A stretch of 6,033 nucleotides of DNA from Klebsiella pneumoniae. Its GTDB lineage: Bacteria; Bacteroidota; Bacteroidia; Flavobacteriales; Flavobacteriaceae. Positions 1 through 6,033 of the stretch are shown piece after piece. The notes under the pieces are model-generated. The model did not search any database and was not told the origin of the DNA. It was given only the letters and a program-made list of their open reading frames with translations. The stretch spans positions 1-6,033 of the forward strand of contig CALPPA020000114.1 of NCBI GenBank assembly GCA_943325355.2, read 5' to 3'. Position numbers and translations under genes: made by a program. The number at the start of each line of letters is the position of its first letter. Within the stretch, counting starts at the first letter, position 1.

Positions 1-837
1 ACCAGTAAAAGTCTCGACTAATTTACTTACAGAGTATAATGAGGATTCTTTTATATTGATTTTTACTTCTGGCAAGAAGTCATTTATAACTGCAACCACA
101 CTTTCTAACGGCGCATTTCCTGCTCGTTCTCCCATTCCGTTTACCGTAACATGAAGGCCATTAATTCCAGCTTTTACAGCTTCCATTGCATTAGCAACAC
201 TCAAGTCGTAATCGTTATGGGCGTGAAAATCAAAATGAATTGTTGGATATTTTGCTGTAATTTTAGATATAAATTCAAAAGTATCGGAAGGAATAAGAAC
301 GCCTAAAGTATCTGGTAATAAAATTCTTTTTACTGGTTGAGTAGCCAAAAAATCCAAGTATTGAAAAACATACTCAGGTGAATTGCGCATTCCGTTACTC
401 CAGTCCTCTAAATAGACATTGGTAGCAATATTGTTTTCTTCCGCCAATTTTATTGTTTGGGCAATTTCTGAAAAATGTTCTTTTGGTGTTTTCTTTAATT
501 GATGTGTCAAATGATTCAAAGACCCTTTGGTCAGTAAATTTTGAACCTTGGCTCCTGCTTTTTTCATCCAATCGATTGAAAGCCCTCCATCAACAAAGGT
601 CAACACTTCTATTTTATGGCAATAATTTTTTTCTTCAGCCCAAGCCATTATACCTTTTACGCCAAGAAATTCGCCTTTACTTACTCTAGCTGAAGCAATT
701 TCGATTCTGTCAATATTTAGTTCTTCGAGCAATAATTGTGCAATGGTCAACTTTTCTGCAGCAGAAAATGACACTCCTGAGGTTTGTTCACCATCACGGA
801 GCGTTGTATCCATTATTTCAATTTTTCTTTTTCCCAT
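1..837 (-). CDS. cimA: LeuA-family synthase, probably (R)-citramalate synthase (often annotated 2-isopropylmalate synthase); 3' end outside window
   Basis: This is the first 279 codons of an acetyl-CoA-dependent Claisen-condensing synthase, open to the left edge. The start is ATG at 837-835, giving the usual family opening (MGKRKIEIMDTTLRDGEQ). Seen: the HMGL-like TIM-barrel signature LRDGEQ with K29 ten residues later; catalytic/metal residues R14 and D15; the HAHND motif with H205 and H207; and GERAGN ending at N241. Known: the family condenses acetyl-CoA with 2-oxoisovalerate (LeuA) or pyruvate (CimA) in the cytoplasm. L79, L102, Y142, E144 and T177 coincide, with a constant offset of two, with the Leptospira CimA pocket residues L81, L104, Y144, E146 and T179 as I remember them. 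The segments SARVSKGE, NLLTKGS and YLEDWSNG also match that enzyme. I therefore infer pyruvate as substrate and (R)-citramalate as product. A C-terminal feedback-regulatory domain is expected beyond the window. It lies 101 bp after leuD on the same strand, probably in one operon. A true LeuA remains possible. Confidence 0.93.
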   Translation of the reverse strand, partial: MGKRKIEIMDTTLRDGEQTSGVSFSAAEKLTIAQLLLEELNIDRIEIASARVSKGEFLGVKGIMAWAEEKNYCHKIEVLTFVDGGLSIDWMKKAGAKVQNLLTKGSLNHLTHQLKKTPKEHFSEIAQTIKLAEENNIATNVYLEDWSNGMRNSPEYVFQYLDFLATQPVKRILLPDTLGVLIPSDTFEFISKITAKYPTIHFDFHAHNDYDLSVANAMEAVKAGINGLHVTVNGMGERAGNAPLESVVAVINDFLPEVKINIKESSLYSVSKLVETFTG

Positions 838-938
838 TTTAAATTTGATACTAGTATTTTTATAAAACACTAAAAGCTATTACTTCGCCAAAACCCAAAA
901 GACAGCTTTAATAACTACATTTTTTTTGGATTATTTTT
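838..938 (-). other. leuD-cimA intergenic spacer
   Basis: This 101-bp AT-rich spacer lies between leuD and the LeuA/CimA gene. I see no TAnnTTTG element on the minus strand and no terminator (no strong stem followed by a U-run), so the downstream gene is most simply read through from leuD. A perfect 10-bp palindrome ATACTAGTAT (848-857) sits about 10 bases upstream of the start codon, with no known meaning. A weak 6-bp inverted repeat (AAAGCT 873-878 and AGCTTT 904-909) has a 25-base loop and is unlikely to matter. Confidence 0.5.
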
Positions 939-1535
939 CTAGAAAGGAAGCTTATTAGCAAATTCAACAATTTCCTTTTTAATGTTTTGCAAATAATCTA
1001 TATCATCAAAACCATTGACCATATTGTCTTTTTTGTAACCACTGATGTCAAAAGATTCTTTTTGTCCTGTGGCTAACAAAGTAATTGTTTGGGCTGGCAA
1101 GTTGATTTCCAATTCTGTTTTTGGATCTACTGCAATAGCATTGAAAATAGTTTCCGCAAAATCTGGACTCACTTGCACTGGCAAAACACCAATATTCAAA
1201 CAATTTCCCTTAAAGATGTCAGCAAAAAAACTAGAAACAACAGCACGGAATCCATAATCGTAAACAGCCCAAGCCGCGTGCTCTCTTGAAGAACCTGATC
1301 CGAAATTCTTTCCACCAACAAGAATTTTCCCGCTGTATGTTTTGTCATTCAATACGAAATCAGCTTTTGGAGAATCATCTCCATTGTATCTCCAGTCTCT
1401 GAAAAGGTTGTCTCCAAAAGCTTCACGTTTCGTGGCTTTCAAGAAACGAGCTGGAATGATTTGATCAGTATCAACATTTTCTATTGGTAGTGGCACTGCA
1501 CTACTCGTAAGGATATTAAATTTATCGTATGCCAT
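939..1535 (-). CDS. leuD: 3-isopropylmalate dehydratase small subunit LeuD
   Basis: This is the small (swivel-domain) subunit of isopropylmalate isomerase, which with LeuC interconverts 2- and 3-isopropylmalate in leucine synthesis and can act on citramalate in the pyruvate route to isoleucine. The 198-residue product has the normal length for the bacterial family. Seen: the N-terminal signature IENVDTDQIIPARFL (residues 18-32) and the substrate-binding loop GSGSSREHAAW (79-89, with S82, R84, E85 and H86), followed by FADIFKGNCLNIGVLPV, all typical of LeuD. The start is ATG at 1535-1533; its leader is A/T-rich with no Shine-Dalgarno sequence, as usual in Bacteroidota. The stop is TAG. It follows leuC after 78 bp containing an imperfect hairpin and precedes the LeuA/CimA gene by 101 bp, which fits a single transcription unit. 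Nothing in it appears truncated or degenerate. Confidence 0.97.
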   Translation of the reverse strand: MAYDKFNILTSSAVPLPIENVDTDQIIPARFLKATKREAFGDNLFRDWRYNGDDSPKADFVLNDKTYSGKILVGGKNFGSGSSREHAAWAVYDYGFRAVVSSFFADIFKGNCLNIGVLPVQVSPDFAETIFNAIAVDPKTELEINLPAQTITLLATGQKESFDISGYKKDNMVNGFDDIDYLQNIKKEIVEFANKLPF

Positions 1536-1550
1536 TTTTATTTTATTTAT

Positions 1551-1580
1551 ACCGTATTAAGGTTGTGCCTTTTTTACGGT
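1551..1580 (-). other. Imperfect hairpin between leuC and leuD
   Basis: The outer arms ACCGTA (1551-1556) and TACGGT (1575-1580) pair perfectly. Inside them a 3x2 internal loop is followed by a 4-bp stem AAGG/CCTT closing a five-base loop (CACAA on the transcribed strand). It starts about 15 bases before the leuD start codon. No U-run follows on the leu strand, so it does not look like an intrinsic terminator. A role in mRNA processing, stability or leuD translation is conceivable but is inference only. Confidence 0.4.
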
Positions 1581-1613
1581 AGTTTTAAATTGTATTAATT
1601 TTTAAACAGTATT

Positions 1614-3008
1614 CTAGAACAAATCTCTAGGATCAGTTAATTTTCCAGTAACTGCAGCTGCTGCAGCCATAATTGGACTAGCCAATAAAGTTCTAGAACC
1701 TGGTCCTTGACGACCTTCGAAGTTTCTGTTTGAAGTACTAACCGCATATTTTCCAGCAGGAACTTTATCATCATTCATTGCCAAACACGCGGAACAACCA
1801 GGCTGACGCAAAACAAATCCAGCTTCAGTAAGAATATCTAAAAGGCCTTCTTCTTTAATCTGCGCTTCAACAACGTGAGAACCTGGAACTAACCAAGCTG
1901 TTACATTGTCTGCTTTTTTACGCCCTTTTACGATTTCTGTAAAAGCCCTGAAATCTTCAATTCTACCATTGGTACAACTTCCCAAGAAAACAAAATCGAT
2001 TGGCTTACCAATCATTACGTCGTTTTCTTCAAAGCCCATATAGGCCAAAGATTTTTTATAAGTTTCCTCGCCACCTTCCACTTGGTTGGCACTTGGAATA
2101 TGTTTTGAGATACCAATTCCCATTCCAGGATTCGTACCATAAGTAATCATAGGTTCAATATCCGCTGCATCGATATTCAATTCAGCATCAAAAACAGCAT
2201 CAGAATCAGTTTTTAAGGTTTTCCAATATTCAACCGCTTTTGTCCAAGCTTCACCTTTTGGGGCATATAATCTTCCTTCTAAGAAATCGAAAGTTTTTTG
2301 ATCAGGAGCAATCATTCCGCCACGAGCACCCATTTCGATACTCAAGTTACAAACGGTCATACGACCTTCCATTGACATATCTTCAAAAACATTTCCTGCA
2401 TATTCTGCAAAATAGCCTGTGCCTCCGGAAGTAGTTAATTTAGAAATAATATACAAGGCTACATCTTTTGGACCAACACCTTTGCTTAGTTTGCCATTTA
2501 CATTGATACGCATTTTCTTTGGTTTCGGTTGCATAATACATTGGGTTGACAAAACCATTTCAACCTCAGAAGTTCCGATACCAAAAGCAATACAGCCAAA
2601 AGCACCGTGAGTTGAAGTATGTGAATCTCCACAAACAATAGTGGCACCAGGCAAAGTAATTCCGTTTTCAGGACCTACAACGTGAACAATTCCGTTTTTT
2701 TTATGACCTAATCCCCAGTGAGAAATGCCATATTCTGCTGCATTATCTTCCAAAGCTTTGAGCTGATTGGCAGATAGTGCGTCTTCAACAGGTAAATGTT
2801 GGTTTATGGTTGGTGTGTTGTGATCGGCAGTGGCAAAAGTGCGCTCTGGATACAAAACCTTGATTCCTCTTTCTTTTAAACCTAAAAAAGCAACAGGACT
2901 GGTAACTTCGTGAATGAAATGACGGTCAATAAAAAATACGTCTGGTCCATCCTCAATTTGACGCACCACGTGCGAATCCCATACTTTGTCGAATAATGTA
3001 GTACTCAT
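1614..3008 (-). CDS. leuC: 3-isopropylmalate dehydratase large subunit LeuC
   Basis: This is the large catalytic subunit of isopropylmalate isomerase, an aconitase-family [4Fe-4S] dehydratase that works with LeuD in the cytoplasm. The 464-residue product is close to the 466 residues of the E. coli enzyme. Seen: the N-terminal [11 protein letters not shown], the DHNTPT motif (62-67), [13 protein letters not shown] (126-138), a [11 protein letters not shown] segment near 195-205, and the three cluster cysteines: C345 in GSCTNGR, then C405 and C408 in [16 protein letters not shown] near 428-436 and [12 protein letters not shown] close the protein as in the family. The start ATG at 3008-3006 gives the expected N-terminus. 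It is the first gene of the leu cluster, with a candidate promoter about 50-75 bp upstream. Bacterial-type LeuC of this kind is a separate chain from LeuD, as here. Confidence 0.98.
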   Translation of the reverse strand: MSTTLFDKVWDSHVVRQIEDGPDVFFIDRHFIHEVTSPVAFLGLKERGIKVLYPERTFATADHNTPTINQHLPVEDALSANQLKALEDNAAEYGISHWGLGHKKNGIVHVVGPENGITLPGATIVCGDSHTSTHGAFGCIAFGIGTSEVEMVLSTQCIMQPKPKKMRINVNGKLSKGVGPKDVALYIISKLTTSGGTGYFAEYAGNVFEDMSMEGRMTVCNLSIEMGARGGMIAPDQKTFDFLEGRLYAPKGEAWTKAVEYWKTLKTDSDAVFDAELNIDAADIEPMITYGTNPGMGIGISKHIPSANQVEGGEETYKKSLAYMGFEENDVMIGKPIDFVFLGSCTNGRIEDFRAFTEIVKGRKKADNVTAWLVPGSHVVEAQIKEEGLLDILTEAGFVLRQPGCSACLAMNDDKVPAGKYAVSTSNRNFEGRQGPGSRTLLASPIMAAAAAVTGKLTDPRDLF

Positions 3009-3054
3009 TTTTAACTATTTTATTAAATCTATTCTATTTTTATAACAATGGTAG

Positions 3055-3080
3055 CAAATTTAAAAAAAGAAATAAATTTG
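3055..3080. repeat. 8-bp inverted repeat overlapping the leuC promoter
   Basis: CAAATTTA (3055-3062) and TAAATTTG (3073-3080) are perfect inverted copies separated by ten A/G bases. The left arm is the proposed -7 element of the leu promoter; the right arm lies between -7 and -33 and is itself a plus-strand TAnnTTTG match, though without a TTG at the right distance. It could be an operator or chance in AT-rich DNA. Confidence 0.4.
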
Positions 3081-3084
3081 TCAA
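3055..3084 (-). promoter_or_regulatory. Candidate Bacteroidota-type promoter of the leuC-leuD-cimA operon
   Basis: On the minus strand there is TTG (3084-3082, within TTGACA) followed, after exactly 19 bases, by TAAATTTG (3062-3055). This is a full match to the Bacteroidota primary-sigma consensus, -33 TTG and -7 TAnnTTTG. Transcription would start near 3050, leaving a leader of about 40 bases before the leuC ATG at 3008. No Shine-Dalgarno sequence is present, as is normal in this phylum. No leader peptide or T-box-like structure is apparent in the short leader, so control by attenuation seems unlikely from sequence alone. Confidence 0.65.
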
Positions 3085-3405
3085 TTTTATTATTTGCTTA
3101 TATACGATACCCAAAATGGTTTTAGGACACTTTATAGATTCAGTATAGTAGTTTGTGATTTAATATTACATTTTGATTTAAACTTTAATTTTTATGATGT
3201 CAATATTATAAGTGTTAACACAAGGACTTTTTGAGTTTATGGTTTTAGTAAAATTCTACAACAAATAGCCGTTTTGGTTATAAATAATTTAACTAAATGT
3301 AAAATATATGCAATAATTAATAATGATTATGCTTCGATTACTTTTGTTCCGTTGTCTAAAGAAACTGCTTTTCGGCTTTTTAGGTTCCAAAAAAGAGGCC
3401 AAAAT

Positions 3406-3546
3406 ATGCTATTTTTAATACGTTTTTTACGCATTTTTTTGAAAAAATACTACGACATCCAAAAGATACAATCGTCATTTTTTTTGTTTTTTTCTTTGCT
3501 GTTTTTGTTAATAACTTACACCACGTTTTCGGCTAAAAAATTCTAA
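3406..3546 (+). CDS. Doubtful 46-residue hydrophobic ORF
   Basis: I do not recognise this product. An ATG at 3406 opens 46 codons ending in TAA at 3544-3546. The purine run AAAAGAGG (3391-3398) lies seven bases upstream, resembling a Shine-Dalgarno sequence, although Bacteroidota rarely depend on these. The peptide has a basic N-terminal part (RFLRIFLKKYY) followed by one strongly hydrophobic stretch (SSFFLFFSLLFLLITY), so it could be a single-span membrane peptide. The frame is open further back to a TTG at 3274, which would give 90 residues. Against it: the DNA is T-rich, which makes Phe/Leu-rich ORFs common by chance, and its stop codon overlaps the candidate dnaE -7 element. It is most likely not a gene. 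Confidence 0.18.
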   Translation: MLFLIRFLRIFLKKYYDIQKIQSSFFLFFSLLFLLITYTTFSAKKF

Positions 3547-3551
3547 ATTTG
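3544..3551 (+). promoter_or_regulatory. Candidate -7 element for dnaE
   Basis: TAAATTTG is a perfect match to the Bacteroidota -7 consensus TAnnTTTG and lies 50 bases upstream of the dnaE ATG, predicting a leader of about 45 bases. No TTG is present at the expected 19-base spacing (that place reads CAC), so support rests on the -7 box alone. Confidence 0.4.
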
Positions 3552-3601
3552 AAAATTGCTAAATGTAATTTCTGTTAGCTACAAAGCATTAAAATTCACA
3601 T

Positions 3602-6033
3602 ATGTACTTAATATTCGATACCGAAACCACAGGATTACCAAAACGTTGGGGAGCACCCATTTCTGACATTGACAACTGGCCAAGATGTATTCAAATTGCT
3701 TGGCAGCTACACGATGATATGGGAAGAGTCATCGAGCATCAAGATTATTTGGTCAAGCCGGAGGGGTTTAATATTCCGTATGATGCCGAGAGAATTCACG
3801 GTATTTCGACTGAATTGGCCGAAGCCGAAGGAATTCCATTAGCCGAAGTTTTAGAAAAATTTAATATTGCCTTATCAAAAACCAAGTTTATTGTGGGTCA
3901 AAATCTAGGTTTTGACATCAATATTATGGGTTGCGAATTTTATAGAACGGGTGTCGAAAGTCCAATGAGTTCGATGCCAATTCTTGATACCTGTACCGAA
4001 GTTACAGCTTCTTTATTGAAATTGCCAGGCGGTCGTGGTGGAAAATTCAAATTGCCAACATTAACCGAATTACATCAATATCTCTTCAACAAACCTTTTG
4101 CTGAAGCGCACAATGCCACCGCTGATGTTGAAGCAACAACCCGATGCTTTTTCGAATTGATTCGTACCGAAGTTTTCACCAAAAAAGACCTCGAAGTTGA
4201 ACAGGAATACTTTGAGGATTTCCAATTAAAAAATCCAAGAGAAATTCAGCTTATTGGATTGCAACATATTAATTTAAAGGAAGCATCTGATAAAATTCGG
4301 CAACAATTAGGAGGTCAGCAAACGGCACCCATTTCGAAACAAGAACTTTCAGATAATAAGCAGAGTTTAATTGATTCTGATTTTGTGCATTTGCATAATC
4401 ATACCCAATTTTCGGTTTTGCAATCCACGATTAGCGTTGCGGCCCTAGTCAAAGCGGCTTCGCAACAAAAAATGCGAGCGGTAGCCATAACAGATCATGC
4501 TAATTTAATGGGTGCTTTTCACTTTGTTCGGGATATTTTATACCACAATAAAGCGGCTGAAGCTAAAAACAAGGAAGCCGTTGAAAAAGGCGAAGAACCT
4601 ACTGAAGTTCCCATAAAACCTATCGTTGGTTGCGAATTTTTTGTATGTGAAGATCATAAAAATAAGTCGCACAAAGATAATGGTTACCAAATTGTATTTT
4701 TGGCAAAGACCAAAAAAGGCTATCATAATTTGGCCAAAATGTCCTCGATTGCCTACACCGAAGGGTTTTATTATGTGCCTAGAATAGATCGAAAAATAAT
4801 TCAACAATACAAAGAAGACATCATTGTATTGTCTGGAAATTTGTACGGAGAAATACCAAGCAAGATTTTGAATTTGGGTGAAAACCAGGCCGAGGAAGCT
4901 TTGATTTGGTGGAAAAAAGAATTTGACGAAAATTTCTACATTGAGGTGATGCGTCACAATCAAGAAGACGAAAATCGGGTTAATGAAGGTTTAATTTCAT
5001 TGGCACGAAAGCACGATGTCAAATTAGTTGCTACCAATAATACTTTTTACATCGAGAAAGACAATGCCAATGCTCACGATATTTTATTGTGTGTAAAAGA
5101 GGGCGAAAAACAATCTACGCCAATAGGTCGTGGACGCGGTTATCGTTTTGGCCTACCCAATCAGGAATATTATTTCAAATCTAGCGAGGAAATGAAAAAA
5201 AACTTCAACGATTTGCCAGAAGCGATTTCGAATATTTCCGAAATTGTAGATAAAATTGAGATTTACAATTTGGCACGCGAAGTATTGCTTCCAAAATTTG
5301 AAATTCCAATCGAATTTACTATTCCACAAGATGCAATAGATGGAGGTGTAAGAGGCGAAAATGCCTATTTAAAAAACCTGACTTTTATTGGTGCCAACAA
5401 ACGGTACAAGGAAATCACGCCAGAAATTCAAGAACGCATTGATTTTGAATTATTGACCATAGAAAATTCAGGTTATCCGGGTTATTTTTTGATTGTTCAG
5501 GATTTCATAGCTGCCGCACGAAAAATGGGCGTTTCTGTTGGTCCTGGTCGTGGTTCTGCAGCAGGTTCCGTTGTGGCATATTGCCTCGGAATCACTAATA
5601 TTGACCCGCTTTTATACAACTTGCTTTTCGAAAGATTTTTGAATCCTGACCGAGTTTCACTTCCCGATATCGACATCGATTTTGATGATGAAGGCCGAAG
5701 CAAAGTAATGGATTATGTTATCAATAAATACGGTTCGAAACAAGTGGCACAAATTATCACTTATGGAACAATGGCAGCAAAATCAGCTATTCGTGATACA
5801 GCTAGAGTGCTGGATTTACCTCTTTTTGAAGCTGATAAAATAGCTAAATTAATTCCGAATTTAATTCCTTCAAAATGGAGTTTATCCCGGTTTTTGAAAG
5901 ATGCCGAAGGCGATATAAAGAAAATTTTACGTCCTGAAGATTTTGAAAAAATTAAGGAATTAATTGGGATTTCAAAAGAAGATGACCTGAGCGGCGAAAC
6001 CATTCAACAGGCAAAAGTTCTAGAAGGAAACCT
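3602..6033 (+). CDS. dnaE: DNA polymerase III alpha subunit DnaE with fused N-terminal DEDDh exonuclease domain; 3' end outside window
   Basis: This is the replicative DNA polymerase catalytic subunit; 810 complete codons are present, open to the right edge. The start ATG at 3602 puts the first exonuclease motif at residues 5-11, so little could be missing upstream. Domains seen in order are as follows. (1) A DnaQ-like DEDDh exonuclease, about 1-190: FDTETTG with D6 and E8, D105 in GQNLGFDI, and H170 and D175 in HNATAD. (2) A linker, about 195-258. (3) A PHP domain, about 260-560: HLHNHTQFS at 263, ITDHANLMG at 296, and GCEF with E345. (4) The start of the polymerase core: PGRGSAAGS (648-656), LLFERFLNPDR, the palm motif PDIDIDF with catalytic D691 and D693 (E. 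coli D401/D403), and QIITYGTMAAKSAIRD. The third palm aspartate, fingers and beta-clamp-binding regions lie beyond the window. The frame is unbroken. The PHP metal site is partly degenerate (see findings). The upstream leader has no Shine-Dalgarno sequence, and the gene is divergent from leuC. Confidence 0.97.
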   Translation, partial: MYLIFDTETTGLPKRWGAPISDIDNWPRCIQIAWQLHDDMGRVIEHQDYLVKPEGFNIPYDAERIHGISTELAEAEGIPLAEVLEKFNIALSKTKFIVGQNLGFDINIMGCEFYRTGVESPMSSMPILDTCTEVTASLLKLPGGRGGKFKLPTLTELHQYLFNKPFAEAHNATADVEATTRCFFELIRTEVFTKKDLEVEQEYFEDFQLKNPREIQLIGLQHINLKEASDKIRQQLGGQQTAPISKQELSDNKQSLIDSDFVHLHNHTQFSVLQSTISVAALVKAASQQKMRAVAITDHANLMGAFHFVRDILYHNKAAEAKNKEAVEKGEEPTEVPIKPIVGCEFFVCEDHKNKSHKDNGYQIVFLAKTKKGYHNLAKMSSIAYTEGFYYVPRIDRKIIQQYKEDIIVLSGNLYGEIPSKILNLGENQAEEALIWWKKEFDENFYIEVMRHNQEDENRVNEGLISLARKHDVKLVATNNTFYIEKDNANAHDILLCVKEGEKQSTPIGRGRGYRFGLPNQEYYFKSSEEMKKNFNDLPEAISNISEIVDKIEIYNLAREVLLPKFEIPIEFTIPQDAIDGGVRGENAYLKNLTFIGANKRYKEITPEIQERIDFELLTIENSGYPGYFLIVQDFIAAARKMGVSVGPGRGSAAGSVVAYCLGITNIDPLLYNLLFERFLNPDRVSLPDIDIDFDDEGRSKVMDYVINKYGSKQVAQIITYGTMAAKSAIRDTARVLDLPLFEADKIAKLIPNLIPSKWSLSRFLKDAEGDIKKILRPEDFEKIKELIGISKEDDLSGETIQQAKVLEGN

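Larger units (their letters stand above)
3009..3601. other. Divergent leuC/dnaE intergenic region
   Basis: This 593-bp, strongly AT-rich region separates two divergently transcribed genes. It holds the leuC promoter and inverted repeat at its left end (3055-3084), a perfect 10-bp palindrome GTGTTAACAC (3212-3221), a doubtful 46-codon ORF (3406-3546) and a candidate -7 element for dnaE (3544-3551). I found no tRNA, no intrinsic terminator, no tandem repeat and no recognisable gene remnant in it. The length is generous for two promoters, so a small RNA or short gene is possible, but nothing in the sequence demonstrates one. Confidence 0.6.

Noticed and set aside
453..689. 78-codon plus-strand ORF
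   Set aside because: It lies antisense within the well-supported LeuA/CimA coding region and its translation resembles no family I know.
873..909. AAAGCT/AGCTTT inverted repeat between leuD and cimA, tested as attenuator
   Set aside because: Only six base pairs with a 25-base loop, no U-run and no leader peptide.
1045..1289. Two overlapping plus-strand ORFs of 66-70 codons
   Set aside because: Both are antisense shadows of leuD, whose own product has full family motifs.
2240..2610. Two plus-strand ORFs of 63-64 codons
   Set aside because: Both are antisense shadows of leuC, with no recognisable motifs.
3116..3248. Direct repeat ATGGTTTTAG at 3116-3125 and 3239-3248
   Set aside because: Two 10-bp copies of low complexity, 123 bp apart, with no flanking similarity; this is expected by chance in DNA of this composition.
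3371..3404. Possible stem from TTTTCGGCTTTTT and the AAAAAAGAGGCC stretch, tested as a terminator
   Set aside because: Pairing is interrupted by mismatches and has no U-run. A terminator is not needed between two divergent genes.
3274..3405. N-terminal extension of the 46-codon ORF from a TTG start
   Set aside because: A TTG start with no ribosome-binding signal, AT-rich composition and no recognisable protein similarity.
4538..4963. 141-codon minus-strand ORF, Phe-rich
   Set aside because: It is antisense to the PHP-domain part of dnaE; the Phe richness is the mirror of Lys/Glu codons in dnaE.
5497..6003. Two minus-strand ORFs of 68 and 80 codons
   Set aside because: They are antisense to conserved DnaE polymerase-core motifs (PGRGS, PDIDIDF), so they are not independent genes.

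Overview
The window looks like ordinary chromosomal DNA from a flavobacterium-like member of the Bacteroidota. The evidence is the very AT-rich intergenic DNA, start codons without Shine-Dalgarno sequences but with A/T-rich leaders, promoter elements of the Bacteroidota type (-33 TTG and -7 TAnnTTTG), and protein sequences of flavobacterial character. Genus-level assignment is inference.

Layout: positions 1-3008 hold three genes on the minus strand, read from right to left: leuC (3008-1614), leuD (1535-939) and a LeuA/CimA-family synthase that starts at 837 and runs off the left edge. Positions 3009-3601 are a long divergent intergenic region. It carries a good candidate promoter for the leu genes, an inverted repeat overlapping that promoter, a candidate -7 element for dnaE and one doubtful 46-codon ORF. 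From 3602 to the right edge, on the plus strand, lies the first 810 codons of dnaE (DNA polymerase III alpha), which begins with a fused proofreading-type exonuclease domain.

How the genes work together: LeuC and LeuD form the Fe-S isomerase that converts 2-isopropylmalate to 3-isopropylmalate, and in many bacteria also citramalate to 3-methylmalate. The third gene would usually be labelled leuA. However, its substrate-pocket residues and overall sequence match, from memory, the Leptospira (R)-citramalate synthase CimA better than an isopropylmalate synthase. The operon may therefore serve isoleucine synthesis from pyruvate as well as leucine synthesis. dnaE is functionally unrelated and simply diverges from the operon.

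The most interesting points are the probable CimA identity and the domain architecture of DnaE: an apparently intact DEDDh exonuclease in cis with a PHP domain that has lost about five of its nine metal ligands. I saw no mobile element, CRISPR array, tRNA, rRNA or novel defence-type system.
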